Source of the DNA: Arctopsyche grandis
Lineage: Eukaryota > Arthropoda > Insecta > Trichoptera > Hydropsychidae
DNA length: 64,000 bases
Assembly (NCBI RefSeq): GCF_051622035.1
Contig: NC_135365.1
Coordinates: forward strand, 4,516,501 to 4,580,500
Reading direction: 5' to 3'
A model generated the notes under the pieces. That model was not told the origin of the DNA, did not search any database, and worked only from the letters and a program-made list of their open reading frames with translations. Within the stretch, counting starts at the first letter, position 1. Every line of letters begins with the position of its first letter. The translations under genes and the position numbers were made by a program. Positions 22,209 to 34,800 of the stretch are shown here, piece by piece.

Positions 22209-22907
22209 CATGCATTAAAGTGCAGATCGACGGCAAACTAATGGACCAACAATCTTGCCAATTCATCCATCGTAGATATTGCTACCTACCATATGTGTAT
22301 TTATAAATACAAAAAATCATACCTCAAATCGATGAAAACAGTGCTTAGGCTTCAAAGAATCAGATCAAACAATATTCAAATTGAACCATATTCAAACAGT
22401 CATTTAAAGACCTGCTACCTACTAGTTTCTCGCTACGTGCGATAAATTGTCCAACCAATTGCAAAGGCAAATCGCTCAATCGCTCAATTTGCTCCACATA
22501 TAATTGTCATCCTTTCTCAGACTCAATTTAATTCAATAAAAGTATTCCAAACTCTTTAGAACGAGGACCAAATAAGAAGAGGGCTAGAATGGGACAAATT
22601 CTACAATTATTCAGACATTTTAGATACATGTCTACCATTTATGGCAAAAACAAACTCAAAGAGCGGCACGGGATGCGTACGTGAACTCTAGCGGTGAGAT
22701 CTTTATATCATTGCTAATTCGTACTATCCTATTATTTTGACAAGTTTCTCTGATATTTCTTCAAATATGGAAATCATTGCTAATGATCACTGTCAATACA
22801 AAGTTAAAATATCACCGAAAACACTCCAGGGGGTGAAGTTTGCGAAGAGACGCGGCGGTACAGATTTGGCGTACCGGAATACGTCTAGCGTTTTTTAACT
22901 AAACAAT
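22209..22907. other. Unassigned stretch
   Basis: No gene or known repeat recognised. The sequence becomes GC-richer from 22640 towards the LTR-like region. Confidence 0.4.
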
Positions 22908-23189
22908 TGTTAAATAGAGATTAGTGAGTGGCGCTCGTGGACCGCTGGTTTACCATCGTTAATCATTCTATCTCGCGTTCCCGCTAAAAAGGCCTCAGTG
23001 TATAATTGAGCCGTATGCAACAACCAATGAGGTCTCGCGATCTATCGACCAATGATGAGTACACGCTTGAGTATAAATATTGGGCAGTTTTGGACCGTGG
23101 TTCATTCGGAGCTGGCTTCCCAAAGAGTGGACAATTAAATACCACTGCGTCTTTCACTCCGATCTCGGAAACCCCTCTACACGTCCACA
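22908..23189 (+). mobile_element. Solo-LTR remnant, LTR family 2
   Basis: Starts TGTTAAATAGAGATT and contains GACCAATGATGAGTACACGC, a GAGTATAAATAT TATA box at about 23071 and TTCATTCGGAGC just downstream, ending near CCCTCTACAC. The same succession occurs, inverted, at 59302-59530. The TATA plus initiator arrangement fits an LTR promoter. No internal region or target duplication could be confirmed. The open frames at 22984-23230 are artefacts. Confidence 0.55.
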
Positions 23190-24286
23190 CTACACTATAT
23201 AAAACCTTTATGGTTGTTATAGATTTGTAGTTTTGAAACTATATATTTCAACGCTTCAGTCTTTTAAGCTTTTATAAGAGTATTTTATGCATGCGGACAT
23301 GGAATTTGACAAATAGGAGACAAACATGCATGCAACGAAAATCCAACAAGGATTGTATTCACCCAGTCATATGTTGACAGTCCTTTGGCATAATACCTTT
23401 TCTAAAATAGCAAGATGATATGTAAAATATCACATATTTAAAAATACAAACTATAATCCGCTACCTACACAAAATCCAAACCAAAAAGCATCCAGTACAT
23501 AGTATCCAGAATGCAAAATTGAACGCAATACCAAACCATGGACCACATCATCCGATCATATTCTATTTTCAAACGAATTACACACACACACACCTACACC
23601 TGTGAGCCAGCCAAACTAATCCAAAAACCACTTGAATTTATTCTCGGCCGATATTTTGCCAATGTTCGCATATATAAAGTATACAAATAGAAGAGTGCAC
23701 TTGCACGAGCGTGGGTAAATGTTCCTGTCCATATTTTTATTTATGAATCTCTTTCGAAACGCATACATATGTATGCACATACGTACATATGTATACATAC
23801 AATACATAAATCTCCTAAAGAGATCGTGTCAAATCACGCGTCTGAGCTTTTCCGCAAAGCTTTCAAATCCGATTTTGTATACAGAGCGAACGAAACGGTA
23901 TAAACAACAAACGTACGAAATTTCAAAAGCACCCGTGCAGCTTCTATTGCGTACGAACCGACGCGTGACGTCAAATACTAATTGATCCCAGATACATCCC
24001 GAATTCTATTTTTTTTTTCGCCGCAGACAAGTTTACTTTGAACAGCGGTGAAAATAAATAAACTTTCTCGTACGAAATACACGTGTAGATTTTGAACACA
24101 CCGGCTTACACCTGTTAGTGGAGATGGTCTGCAGGTGGTTCTGAAATTATTACCCATCGGGTCAAAGTGCATAAAACGCTTTATTTGAAACTATAAAGAT
24201 GTTTAGCCTGTCATAGAACGGTTGGTGTTCAAGCATTTTACCATTTTTGAAAAAAAATTGAAGTGAAGCTTCTTTACGCACAATTG
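23190..24286. other. Unassigned stretch
   Basis: Contains (CA)n near 23580 and ATACATATGTATG motifs near 23765. Open frames have no recognisable domains. Confidence 0.4.
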
Positions 24287-24290
24287 GTAT

Positions 24291-24683
24291 TGTTGCGTAG
24301 AGGTGGGTGGAGGATCCAAGTAAAAGGCCAAAGTCGTTTCACATCATTTATTGGTGATTAAGGAGATACACACACTGGCAGTGCTCCGTCCAGAATGTCT
24401 TGATATCGCCTAAGTACCACCTTATAACGGATAGGTCGCTCAGGGTATCTTCGACGTTCGGTTTGTTTACATATTATTATGGTCACATGCTAGATGTGCC
24501 ACGGAAATCAGTCCCACGCTATCGCTGTGGGTTCTGAGAACTCTACTGGAATGCGACCGAGTTACCGCTACCCCCGCTAAGTGCATTCTTAAGACTTGTA
24601 CTTAAGCCTGGAGATAATCCTCGAAACCAATTATAACGGTCACACAGTCTCTGAGATGCACTTACTCGGCGGTGTACGTAACA
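24291..24683 (-). mobile_element. Solo LTR, LTR family 1 (393 bp)
   Basis: The ends are TGTTGCGTAG and TACGTAACA, inverted repeats with the TG...CA signature. Flanking 4-bp duplication GTAT lies at 24287-24290 and 24684-24687. It is homologous to the LTR at 29632-30004, in opposite orientation. A 4-bp duplication fits Ty3/Gypsy-type integration. No internal retroelement sequence adjoins, so it is a solo LTR. It lies about 0.35 kb upstream of the kinase coding exon. Confidence 0.85.
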
Positions 24684-25051
24684 GTATCATGCTGCTGAAC
24701 GCGTCACAAAACGTTACATCCTCAATATGTAGAATAGAATTAATCGAAACATTTCATAAAACTAGATTGGGATGCTGGAAAAACACCCATGACAATTAAT
24801 TTCCACCTGCATATGAAATTTACCTCCCGAACCTAACCTCATTTTTTAATACAATTTTGCGTTACGAAATTTTACATTGACTATTTTTTTATTCGGCTTT
24901 TACTTTGAATGTCATACATATATATATATATAGCATTGTCTATATTAGCTTATGTGTACATTCTATGAATATTTTGAAATTTGCCATGTTTAAAAAACCT
25001 TACGATATTCTAATGAAGTATTTTTTTCTCTTGTTACAGTCGATTCATTCC

Positions 25052-26341
25052 ATGAGATCGCTCATTTTGGCCAGTCACATCTTCGGTGAAGGCTGCGAGC
25101 CCACCTATACCAAGCTCAAACAGAACAACGGCAGTATGAAGCTTTCGGAGAAGAAGGAAACCGAATCGAAGGAGGGGAGTGGCAATCAATTATGCCACTC
25201 CATATCTAGCGGAGCCATCAACAACATCCACAGGATCCAAGATCTGCAGTTGGCCGAGATTGAAATGTCCCAAATCTACGACGTGAAGAAGGTTCTGGCG
25301 GAAGGGTGCTACGCAAGAGTCCTCCTAGCCAACCACAAGAACACCGAGTCGAACGTAGTCCTCAAAGCCATCTACGCAGAGCTGACTCCAATCAAGGACT
25401 TCTACAGAGAATACCACTACTCCTACCATCTCAGTCCTCATCCCAACATCCTGGACAGCTACAACGTGTCCTTCAAATGCGACAACTGCTTTGTGTTCGC
25501 TCAGGAATACGCTCCTTACGGCGACCTGGCCGGACACGTCAAACTAGGAGGACTTTCAGAATCAGTCTGCAAACTGATCGGCAATCAACTTTCAGGCGCT
25601 TTAGATTTCATGCACTCCAAAGAACTTGTCCACAGAGACCTCAAATTGGAAAACATTCTCATTTTCGCTCCAGACTTCTCCAAGATCAAACTGTGCGACT
25701 TTGGAGCTACTAGGAAAGAGGGAACTTTGGTGTCGAAGCTCCGTTGCAATTGGTTGCCGTTCCTGCCTCCAGAAATCTACGAGATCATCAAAAACGAAAG
25801 ATACCTCTGCAAGACCTCCAGCGACAGTTGGCAATTGGGAATAATACTTTTCGTCTGCTTGACCGGTTGTCCCCCGTGGCAAATGGCCGACAGCATCCAA
25901 GATCCGAACTATGCAGCCTTCTGGAGATACCAGAAGAGAAGGACGACTAAAATTCCAGTGCCGTTTAAAAAATTCTCACCCAGAGCTTTGAGAATGTTCA
26001 GGAAGATCTTCGAGCACAAACCAGACAAAAGGGCGCCGGTTACAGAAGTACTCAAATACATGAAGGATCCTTGGATCGAATGCAAACTTCAAACTTCAAG
26101 CTCTTGCTCTCAAATAGTCAGCACGAGCACTCTAGTTCAAGAGAGAAAAGATTCTATCAAGCTGTATCTTCGGCAACAGGACGGAAGTAGGAATTCCCAA
26201 GAGAACAACAAGAACAAGTTGAATAAACTGGTCAACTCTTATGGTTTGGAGACGAGCGTGGACCAAAAAGCCATATCAAAACGAGTATGGGAGTGGGTTT
26301 TGTCTTGTGATGTCAACGCTGAACACGTAGAAGGGATATAA
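25052..26341 (+). CDS. SBK-type serine/threonine protein kinase
   Basis: The protein has 429 aa. The ATG at 25052 is chosen because a splice acceptor, CTCTTGTTACAG, ends at 25039; the open frame upstream of it is intronic. The kinase domain spans about residues 76-342. The P-loop is degenerate (LAEGCYARVLLA), the ATP-binding Lys is in VVLK (~105), the catalytic loop is HRDLKLEN (~194-201) with Leu where Pro is usual, DFG is at ~216-218, and PPE replaces APE (~239-241), followed by SDSWQLGI. The block CFVFAQEYAPYGDL and the phrase ALDFMH are close to mammalian SBK1 (SH3-binding domain kinase 1). HRD, DFG and the Lys are present, so activity is likely. A ~75-residue N-terminal and a ~87-residue C-terminal extension are polar and low in complexity. 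The coding sequence is uninterrupted. Substrates are unknown. Confidence 0.88.
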   Translation: MRSLILASHIFGEGCEPTYTKLKQNNGSMKLSEKKETESKEGSGNQLCHSISSGAINNIHRIQDLQLAEIEMSQIYDVKKVLAEGCYARVLLANHKNTESNVVLKAIYAELTPIKDFYREYHYSYHLSPHPNILDSYNVSFKCDNCFVFAQEYAPYGDLAGHVKLGGLSESVCKLIGNQLSGALDFMHSKELVHRDLKLENILIFAPDFSKIKLCDFGATRKEGTLVSKLRCNWLPFLPPEIYEIIKNERYLCKTSSDSWQLGIILFVCLTGCPPWQMADSIQDPNYAAFWRYQKRRTTKIPVPFKKFSPRALRMFRKIFEHKPDKRAPVTEVLKYMKDPWIECKLQTSSSCSQIVSTSTLVQERKDSIKLYLRQQDGSRNSQENNKNKLNKLVNSYGLETSVDQKAISKRVWEWVLSCDVNAEHVEGI

Positions 26342-26967
26342 ACTGATAATATGATAATAATGATAGAAGTCTAGTCAAATACAATTAATTATAATTCCGA
26401 AGTACAAGAATAATTAGTTAACTAAGGCTATGAACTCGAGGTGATGGTATTTTTGTATGAACTGAAAAAGCTCAGGTACTGATATGAATTGTCCAAAGCA
26501 TTTACAATAATAATGTAGTTTAATATAAGATATATGTATGTATGTATGTATGTGTACTTATATCATTATCATAATTCCTACAAAAAATATGTAAATATCG
26601 TGGTTAGATTGTATAGTATTGTATGTAAAGGAAAATTTGTATTTTTGTCGATAAGTCAATAATTTCCACTATGTTTACTATGTAGGTAATATATCGTGTA
26701 TGTATGTTTATATATTATCATGGAAAATTCAATTAATTTAATATTAGTGTGGAAACATATATTTATACTATTGTAATAATAATGATGAAAAAAATAGTGA
26801 TTAAGAATTGATCTCCATGAGATCCAAATTACTACATGTACCTTATATATTTACGTTATGAATTAGCGTGTCGTAATTAATGTCAATGGTAAAATATCTT
26901 ACATTGTCGATATTAGTGTTAATTTTTATCATTTGATAGTTTTGTAAAATATTTTATACGTATATTT

Positions 26968-26973
26968 AATAAA
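26968..26973 (+). terminator. Candidate polyadenylation signal of the SBK-like gene
   Basis: AATAAA lies 627 bp after the kinase stop codon, in an AT-rich 3' UTR-like stretch. Position and sequence are the only evidence; earlier variants cannot be excluded. Confidence 0.5.
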
Positions 26974-28740
26974 AATGTTTCAGTAATACTCGTGATTTTA
27001 TTTAAACTTGAAAAAAACCCCAATATTGAACAGAAATTTTGAGTAAAACTCCATAAAAGTATACCAAAAACCAAAATAAACGATAAAATGCATTATAAAT
27101 AATAATAAAAAATACTAATATGTAAAAAAAATAGTTTTGATGCCAACCTAAATGACTATCTTAGAAGACTATTCCTATATGTATGTATGTACCTACCAAT
27201 ATATATGTACTAGCATGCGGTATAAAAATTAAATAGTAAAAGTTATACCATTTATATTTGCCTTGAGGCATGATCGAAAGCCCGGAGCATAAGTACATGA
27301 TTTAATGGTAAAATATCAAAGCGATCGGAAGAGTAAAAGTGGTTCAAAATCAGCTCACAAATATTTTGGGTCGAACACAGTTGAAATGAAACTTCAAAAA
27401 AGCTTAAAACAATTACAACTACATAAGCTTTATGACAGTCAATTTGTCAAATGATACAAACCAATTACATACTGTGGTTAAACCACCAATAAAGCCTCCA
27501 ATTCAAATTGTGCATATTCCAATTTACAAGCCTGTATACAAACTATACACTGTAATGCTATGTTAAGTCCATAACCTCAGAAGCAACGAATAAAATTCAT
27601 GTTGATACATACATACAAATGAAATTACAACCTGTAATTAGATTTATCACTAAATGTATGAATGCGAAACTTGGGTATTGAATATTAAAACATTGCATTG
27701 TATGGAACATCGTAAGATCGGTATAACATAAATAGAGAGAAGCATGTTTATAGATTTGTTCCCGTGTTCCAGTACATGAGTCATGGTAGAAAACACACTG
27801 AGAAGCACACGGCACGTGATCTTTTTTAGTTTTGCACAGGTAGAAAAAACACTAGCACACATAATCTTTCCTACGGCACCCAATCCAAAAATCACCCCCT
27901 GAAGTGTTTTAACCAGAGAGATGTAATAAGAATAGAGGGGCCCTTACGAATAAATAACTGTTGTAAATTTCACGCGGTACGTCTCTATAAATACGCTACA
28001 TCGCAAGGAATGCAATCGGATTAATTTACTTACAAAAATGTATCCCATGTTGTTTATTGTGTAATTGAATGTATTGTGCAATTTTTACCGATGCTTGCCC
28101 ATCTTGCGAGTAATATAAACAAACAGAGAAGTTTTTATCGGACATACATACGGCGAGCACCAAGCGTCAGATACGACTGGTGCTAAAATTATTTAGGTTT
28201 GTCTATGGACAGAATGTCACTTGACAACATTATAACATCTAAAGCCACTTCTATTAATATTACATTTCTCTGGTTTTAACCTTGTATTGACATAGATTTG
28301 ACAGTGCTCGACAACGGTGATTTCCAAATTTGAAGAAATGTAGGAGAAACTTGTCGAAATAATGAAGATCGTACGACTAAACAAGGAATTGAAGGAACGC
28401 CCTTCCCTGCTGGAAGCCACGAGGACTAATAAAAAACATGCCGCGTGCCTCTCTGTGTATTTTCGCACTCAATTGTCCCGGTATTCTATCTAGTAGTCAG
28501 TTACAGACAAAAACAAATAAATTTGATAATGAAAGGCTGAAGGGCGGCAGGTTACCAAGGACAAGTGCAAATTACTAGTCGAATGCGAATCACCAGAGCT
28601 AACAATATGGTAGTCTATGCGCTCGGTTTACGGTCATTTCGACCGCGTGACCTTTACGCCGTCGAAATAATTCATCATACGAAATAATTGTATACACGGC
28701 CGTACAAAGAGAGTGACGGTCCAGGGCTTCAAAATCTAGG
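26974..28740. other. Intergenic, no gene recognised
   Basis: Small open frames at 27597-27895 and 28217-28468 (- strand) have no recognisable family. No repeat family of this window is evident. Confidence 0.4.
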
Positions 28741-28744
28741 GGCG

Positions 28745-28875
28745 CCAAAATCGACATCACACTCATCCATCTCACCCCGCAAATCTTTCAATTTTGTCCA
28801 CCCATATTCCTTGTGACCTTCCTTTTACCCTTTAACATTCTCTCAGGTACCATTCCAGCACTTACTTTTCCCATG
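28745..28875 (-). pseudogene. Remnant of LINE endonuclease/reverse transcriptase C-terminus (LINE family 3)
   Basis: The reverse complement reads VLEWYLRMLKGKRKVTRN, the degraded form of the EWYPR...GR segment found near the C-terminus of many insect LINE polyproteins. The same segment is clearer at 32850-33125. Stops and frame changes are present. Confidence 0.5.
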
Positions 28876-29365
28876 ATACTAAAATACAAAAGATAGTTTA
28901 GCCTAAATAGCTCGCGAGCTAATATTTATAAAAAAAAATCGTGATTGTAGTTGAAATCATGAGTTTTTCAGTTTTACCTTCTATCATTCAATACCCAAAT
29001 GTCCCGGTCGACTTCTCGACAATTAAGGCAGTCCTAGACTAGAGTAGCTAACATAGTGGAGCGATTTAAATGGCAATATGATGAATGAAAGGTAAACAGA
29101 TGTTTGACTGTTTCAGGACGCAAGATATGGAACAAAGCACATGTATGTAAATAAAATATCAGAGGTTAAATGGACGATGTTGCGCAGAATGAAAAATAGA
29201 ACTGGAGAGGTGAGAATGGCTGCAAATGATGATAATACATTACCAGTCAACTACAGACCAAAATACACACGAATTCGCATTGATCTATTCGCGTTTAAAA
29301 TAACAATAATAGAACAAGCTACTGGAATTGTTCGGCTGACCGAATTGAAGATTTAAAAAAGCATA

Positions 29366-30110
29366 ATAGACTAGTGCTTAGCATATAATGCTTTGAACAT
29401 AGTGGTCACGGGTTCATATCCCACTGGTTTCTGCTGGCCAGACCCTGGATTTGTGACTCCAGGTCGATCGTTTCCTATCAGAGTTTGCCAATTTATCTGA
29501 TTTTCATTGAAACGGTTCCAACAGTATTCAGCAATCTCGAATTTCACTGAATTGTTTAAAATGCTGCAAATTTACAAATTTGACCATAGATGTCTCTGTG
29601 GATATTAATTGATATGTATTTTGTATAATACTGTTACGTACACCGCCGATTAAGTGCAATCGGATTAGGCCGAGTAGCATCCCAGAGACTGTGACTTATA
29701 ATTGGTTTCAAGGATTATATCCAGACTAAATGCAAGTAGGCTAAACAATGGCCACCGAATTGGCCGCTATTGGTCCCTTCTCAGAAGTGACCGATAGCGT
29801 GGGAATACGTCTCCGGGTACATGCCTAAGCAATAGGGAAGTAACCGTACGTCGAAGATGCCCTGAGCGACCTATCTGTTATAAGGCGGTACTTAGGCGAT
29901 ATGAAAACATTCTGGACGGAGCACTGGCACTCCTTAATCACCAATAAATGCTGTGAAACGACTTTGGCCTTTTACTTGGATCCTCCACCCACCCCTACGC
30001 AACAATACTAATACTATTTGTATCAAATGTACAATATTTCTGGCCAGGAAGGCGTATTGGGGTTACCTGTTAGGCCTTGGTATAAATTAAAGATAAAATA
30101 AATAAATAAA
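29366..30110 (+). mobile_element. tRNA-derived SINE, head type B, split by a solo LTR
   Basis: Head GACTAGTGCTTAGCATATAA, B-box-like CACGGGTTCATATCCC and the common body run to 29631. After the LTR the SINE resumes at 30005 and ends with the CCAGGAAGGC tail and an (AAAT)n stretch at about 30100. Part of the tail hairpin (GGCCTTGGTATA) is decayed. Confidence 0.8.
29632..30004 (+). mobile_element. Solo LTR, LTR family 1 (373 bp)
   Basis: The ends are TGTTACGTAC and CTACGCAACA. A 4-bp duplication, ATAC, lies at 29628-29631 and 30005-30008, within the SINE. An AATAAA-type polyadenylation signal sits near 29943, about 60 bp from the 3' end. It is homologous to 24291-24683. Confidence 0.87.
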
Positions 30111-31236
30111 TCGATAAATGATTTGGTCGATGAATTGTATCATTTCAGTTATTTTATATATATAAATCTAAATTAAATATTAAGTATACATACATACCGA
30201 TAAGCATTTGATTATATATGCACTGGCCGACAAGCGAAGGTGTTGTTTTCACATCAATTATAATATTCGACAACATCAGCGATTATTATAATCGAGCACT
30301 TATAAAAATCAAGCACGAAAAGCAGACATAATGCATATTAGAACTCGCGGTATCGTTCAACTTTATCTGCGGATTAGATAGTATCAGTTTGTTACCGTAA
30401 CCGTGAACACAACCATCGGGAATAATACAAATGAATAAAAATGTACAAGATTTGAACTTTTATTTTCAGATTTAAAAAATATTTTTCACAAAATTAGGAA
30501 AATAAATGTTAAACATTTACATTTTGAAAAAGAAAATGAGTCAAATCATCAAAAATTATTACTATTACGATTCGTACAGGTTAAGAAATAGGTTATAATA
30601 TATATATATAGTATATTAACTAATAAAAAATAAAATAATATATTAAAATTAAGACCAACGTAAAATTAAAACGGCGACAGGAATGTAATACACCTACAAA
30701 AATGTATAATTTAAGTTAAATAGTACAAAATTACAGTCTAATCACAATATAAACTTTTTATTTCATTCAGTCTAATATAGGTGAGAATTAAAACAAGATT
30801 GTACAAAAAACGCAGGTCGCAAACACGGATGTAAAAATCGCTTCGCAAAATTGGAGAAAACCAATCGAATTTTCAACCCCATTACCTTCAAATCATGACT
30901 TGTTTTTAAATTTCTATAAAATAAAAATGTAATTTAATTTCAAATAGTAGCATATTTGGTTTTTTTTTCTCTTTGGCTTCATAAGCAATAAATTACAAAT
31001 TCAATAAAAACTTTCAGTACAAAAATGGTTTCATATATAATATATTAAATAAAAACAAATCATATTTTGACAGTAAAGGTGTTGAAAATTTAAATTTAAT
31101 AACGGACAGTAATAAAAGACGTTTTTTTTATTTAAAATTATTCGCCTCTATGCATAAAATGTTAATAATTAAAAAATAAAACTTATATTGAGACTGTTAA
31201 GAATTACACCGGTAACATTTTAAACATAGATGCCGG
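30111..31236. other. Intergenic AT-rich stretch
   Basis: Very AT-rich with no gene recognised. Confidence 0.4.
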
Positions 31237-31242
31237 TTTATT
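31237..31242 (-). terminator. Candidate polyadenylation signal of the MCRIP-like gene
   Basis: TTTATT on the + strand is AATAAA on the - strand, about 660 bp beyond the stop codon of the MCRIP-like gene. The region between is non-coding and AT-rich, including a TA microsatellite. Other signals are possible. Confidence 0.35.
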
Positions 31243-31344
31243 ATTATTAAATATATATAAAATAAATAATTATAAAATTACGTTTGTCGTCGAGTACTAT
31301 ATAAAGGTAATATTAAAAATGTGTATTTTACTATTTATATACAT

Positions 31345-31346
31345 AC

Positions 31347-31418
<72 letters not shown>
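31345..31418. repeat. (TA)n microsatellite
   Basis: Almost uninterrupted TA dinucleotides over about 70 bp, inside the likely 3' UTR of the MCRIP-like gene. Confidence 0.9.
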
Positions 31419-31421
<3 letters not shown>

Positions 31422-31898
31422 AAAAAATAATGTATGGAATGAATGAAATAAACAAAAACGCTTGATTTAACAATTATCATTACAGAATATTTTCATTTTC
31501 GGGGGGAATGTCTCGATTTGCTACGTAACGTGATTTTATCAACTTTATAAATATAAATAATAATCTCAATATTGTCACAAACATAAAATTTCAAAAGAAG
31601 AGAGCATAAATATAAATACGTACAAAAAAAGAGATTAAAATGTATAGAATTAAAAAAAAAAAAAAAAAATACTGAAAGTGGTTTCCGCTTTTACACAATA
31701 GAGCGTTGAATAAATAATGTCTTATCGATGATGGGTAGAAATTGAAAAAAAAATTTTGCAACAATAAATGTATGAGAAACGTTCAACTTTTTCCCTCCAT
31801 GTCGGCTCGCATTATCAGTTTGTTACCAAAAATATGTAATTAGTATTTTGAAATAAAAATCATTTTGGTATCGATAATTTTTAAAACGTAAAAATGAA

Positions 31899-34800
31899 CT
31901 ATGAATTGTGCTGTTGACGTTTGATGCTCTGTACCCGACGTCTACTCCAAAGCGCTTCCAGATCGAAAGGTGTGAAATTGGCACACGGCCGAGGACACTG
32001 AAAATATTTTACATCTTCTCTATTAACCTGAAACGGGAAAAAAACAATCACCATTGATTACACAAATCACCAAAGAAATTATTTTAGTATATTAGACGAA
32101 ACCCTTTGGCTGCCAAACGCCGACAAATGCTTGTTTGCAGTTCAGTCCGAGGTGTCGTTGACGACATCACAAGTGTATGAAAAGGATGATAACTTTTCCG
32201 ATCACTGGATAGAAGTCGTCCATTCAAAGATCGAAAACATTTTTTTGGGAAATATAATATCTATTAATTCACCATTTCCTTTGTTCAGTCTTTATTTGAA
32301 TATTATTTATTTATTTACAGTAATGCTGATATGATAATTAACTAAATATATTACAGAATCTTTCCTAAAATACTGGAAAACAAAAAAAATACATTCCGAA
32401 AAAATACATAACAATCCTTAAAGTTCGGCCAATTATCGATTCATCAGCATAAGAAAGAATAAATCCGAAATATTTTAATTGAGCATTTGCTTTATTTAAA
32501 AACGATATCTAAAACCAAATCCGGGCACAAGACAACTGGGCGAAAAAATAATTGATCAAATCATTATCATTAGATTGGAGTTGCCGCCATAAAATAACAA
32601 TGGACCTCTCCATTGTCCGAGAAAGCAGAGCAAAAAAAAGGTTGATAATAGAAATTGACAATAGTGAACCATTTTTTTTAGCTTTCGAGCATCTTATCTG
32701 CTGGTCCCTAGTCATTAGGCTACTGGCAAGTAACAATACACGTTCCAACAGTGTTGAGAGCAATAAAAAAAAAGTTTTTCTGCGAACTATAACGCCTCAA
32801 AAGCAAATTGTCCTAATGACTGTCAATGTCTAATTATAATCATCTTCATTTACAGCCATTGGCCATCCACTGCTGAAGGCCTCTTCATTATGCTCTGTTT
32901 TGGGCAACTCTCGTCCATCTCATTTCAAACTTTTTCTGGTTTCTCCCCTCCCCTGTGGCCACCCTAGCACCCTTTCTCTTGGGTACCATTCGAGCACTTC
33001 TTTCGTCCATCTATCGTCCCATTGCTATTTTAATCTCTTTATCCTATCCACTATATCAACTAGCCTTGTCATACTTCTCACCCAAGTATTCCATGTTCTA
33101 TCACTCTTCATAATGCCGATACAGCGTTCCAAACAATTTTTAGCGTTTTCTTTATTAAAATCACAATATTCTTTCTATTTTCCTAATAAAATTTTATCTT
33201 GAAATTTATCATTTTTACTAGACATTTCTATGTTTCACTTCGCTAACAATTCAGTATCTATTCATAGTCTCCCGATCGTTTTGAAACTTTGCCATTTTGC
33301 GTGGTTTGACAACAATGGAAATTTAAATCGATTCTGATAGTTCGATGGTGAAAAATAATCGACACGTTTAAATAAGTAAAAATGCAAACATTTTGACGTT
33401 AAGCAGTCAGTAACCTTATGTGTGACCCTCTCGTTTTGTCAGATTTTAATTGCTAAAACGCCTACAAATTTATCTTTTTCATACTACATCTTATAAAATT
33501 TGAATTATCGGCTCTCATTATCTCTCATATATAATTTTACTTCACTAATAGGTTATATAATGAATGTTAAAATGTTTATATTATAATTCAATACTCGTCG
33601 TATGACCAAACGCCGAGACTTCATTGTTGACATTCATGTCTGACAATCGGAGTTTGTTTAGTACTCTCTGATTTTGGCTGTTCTTCGAAGAGATCGATCT
33701 TAAATATTTTACGAGATTTATATTTTTGTATACAAAAAATAGAAAAGCAAACTTTTTTTCATGTATATTTTTTTTATCATAGTGAGTTCTTCGATATACA
33801 TATTTATAGGTCTACCTCACGGCACCGAAAGTGAAAAGGTCGAAAAAGCAAATATCGGAAGGCAAAGATCGAAAATCGAGAGATCTTAAGTCCAAAGATC
33901 AAAAAAAAAGGGTGCATGGTAACCGGATATATAATATATATCAGTGGCATGCGATGAAGTTATCTCTCTTTTTGTCATACAGCCTTGTTTAATGTGCGCG
34001 TGCAAGATACGGGAGGAAAAGCCTGTTCCTCTTGTTCCTGTTGTATCCAGCTCACGCAAATTAAGTGAGGATGTACGACGGGGGGGAGAAAGACTTTTAC
34101 CGCACGCCACTGATATATATACTAACCGTTTTTCATATGTATGCATGATAAACGAATATTTTCGACTTTTTCACGGTCACCCACATATTAACATATTATA
34201 ATTACAATATAAATGTATATCGGTGAGCCGCTGATTAAATTTATCCAAAGGAGACATCAAATTTTAGCATCCCACTCAGTAAAAAGTTAATCGAAAGAGA
34301 CTATCTTTTGAAAAAAAAAAACAGCAACATTTTTAGACTTTCAGTTAAGTTTAGCATTGTAGTGTACATATTTTTTCATTGCAAAAATGCCTAAAAGATA
34401 AGCGTCGCCTAGATAAGTGTCGCCCAGATGAGCGTCGCCTAGATGAGCGTTGATTAGATAAGCGTTGCCTAGATGAGCGTTGCCCAGATGTCTTGCGCCC
34501 CCTTTGATTCTCCCAGTTTATTTTTATAGATCTTGATTTTTTCCTTGACTAATTGCAACGAGCATATTATAAAGGTAGTCTTACAACGAATCGAGCAATC
34601 TTGGTCGGGGACCTCGGCAACCAAAGGGTTAAATTACAGCATATGCAGAGTGTGTGAATTAAAAGCACGATTTTAGTACATTAAATTTTGCAAATTTTCA
34701 GTGTGTATTATAAAAGTGTACAAATAGCATTATCACCTTTTCCCACGATTCGAATATGTAAGTGATTAGGTCGTCGTGATGGTTAGTATGGTTGTTTGAA

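Noticed and set aside
24905-25051. N-terminal extension of the kinase ORF (about 49 residues)
   Set aside because: It reads through a polypyrimidine tract and a splice acceptor ending at 25039. The residues are hydrophobic intron translation.
25306-25950. Alternate-frame ORFs inside the kinase exon on both strands
   Set aside because: Shadows of the true coding frame; they have no domains.
28217-28468. 83-aa - strand ORF starting MRKYTERHAACFLL
   Set aside because: No recognisable family, no splice or promoter context, and lies in an otherwise non-coding stretch.
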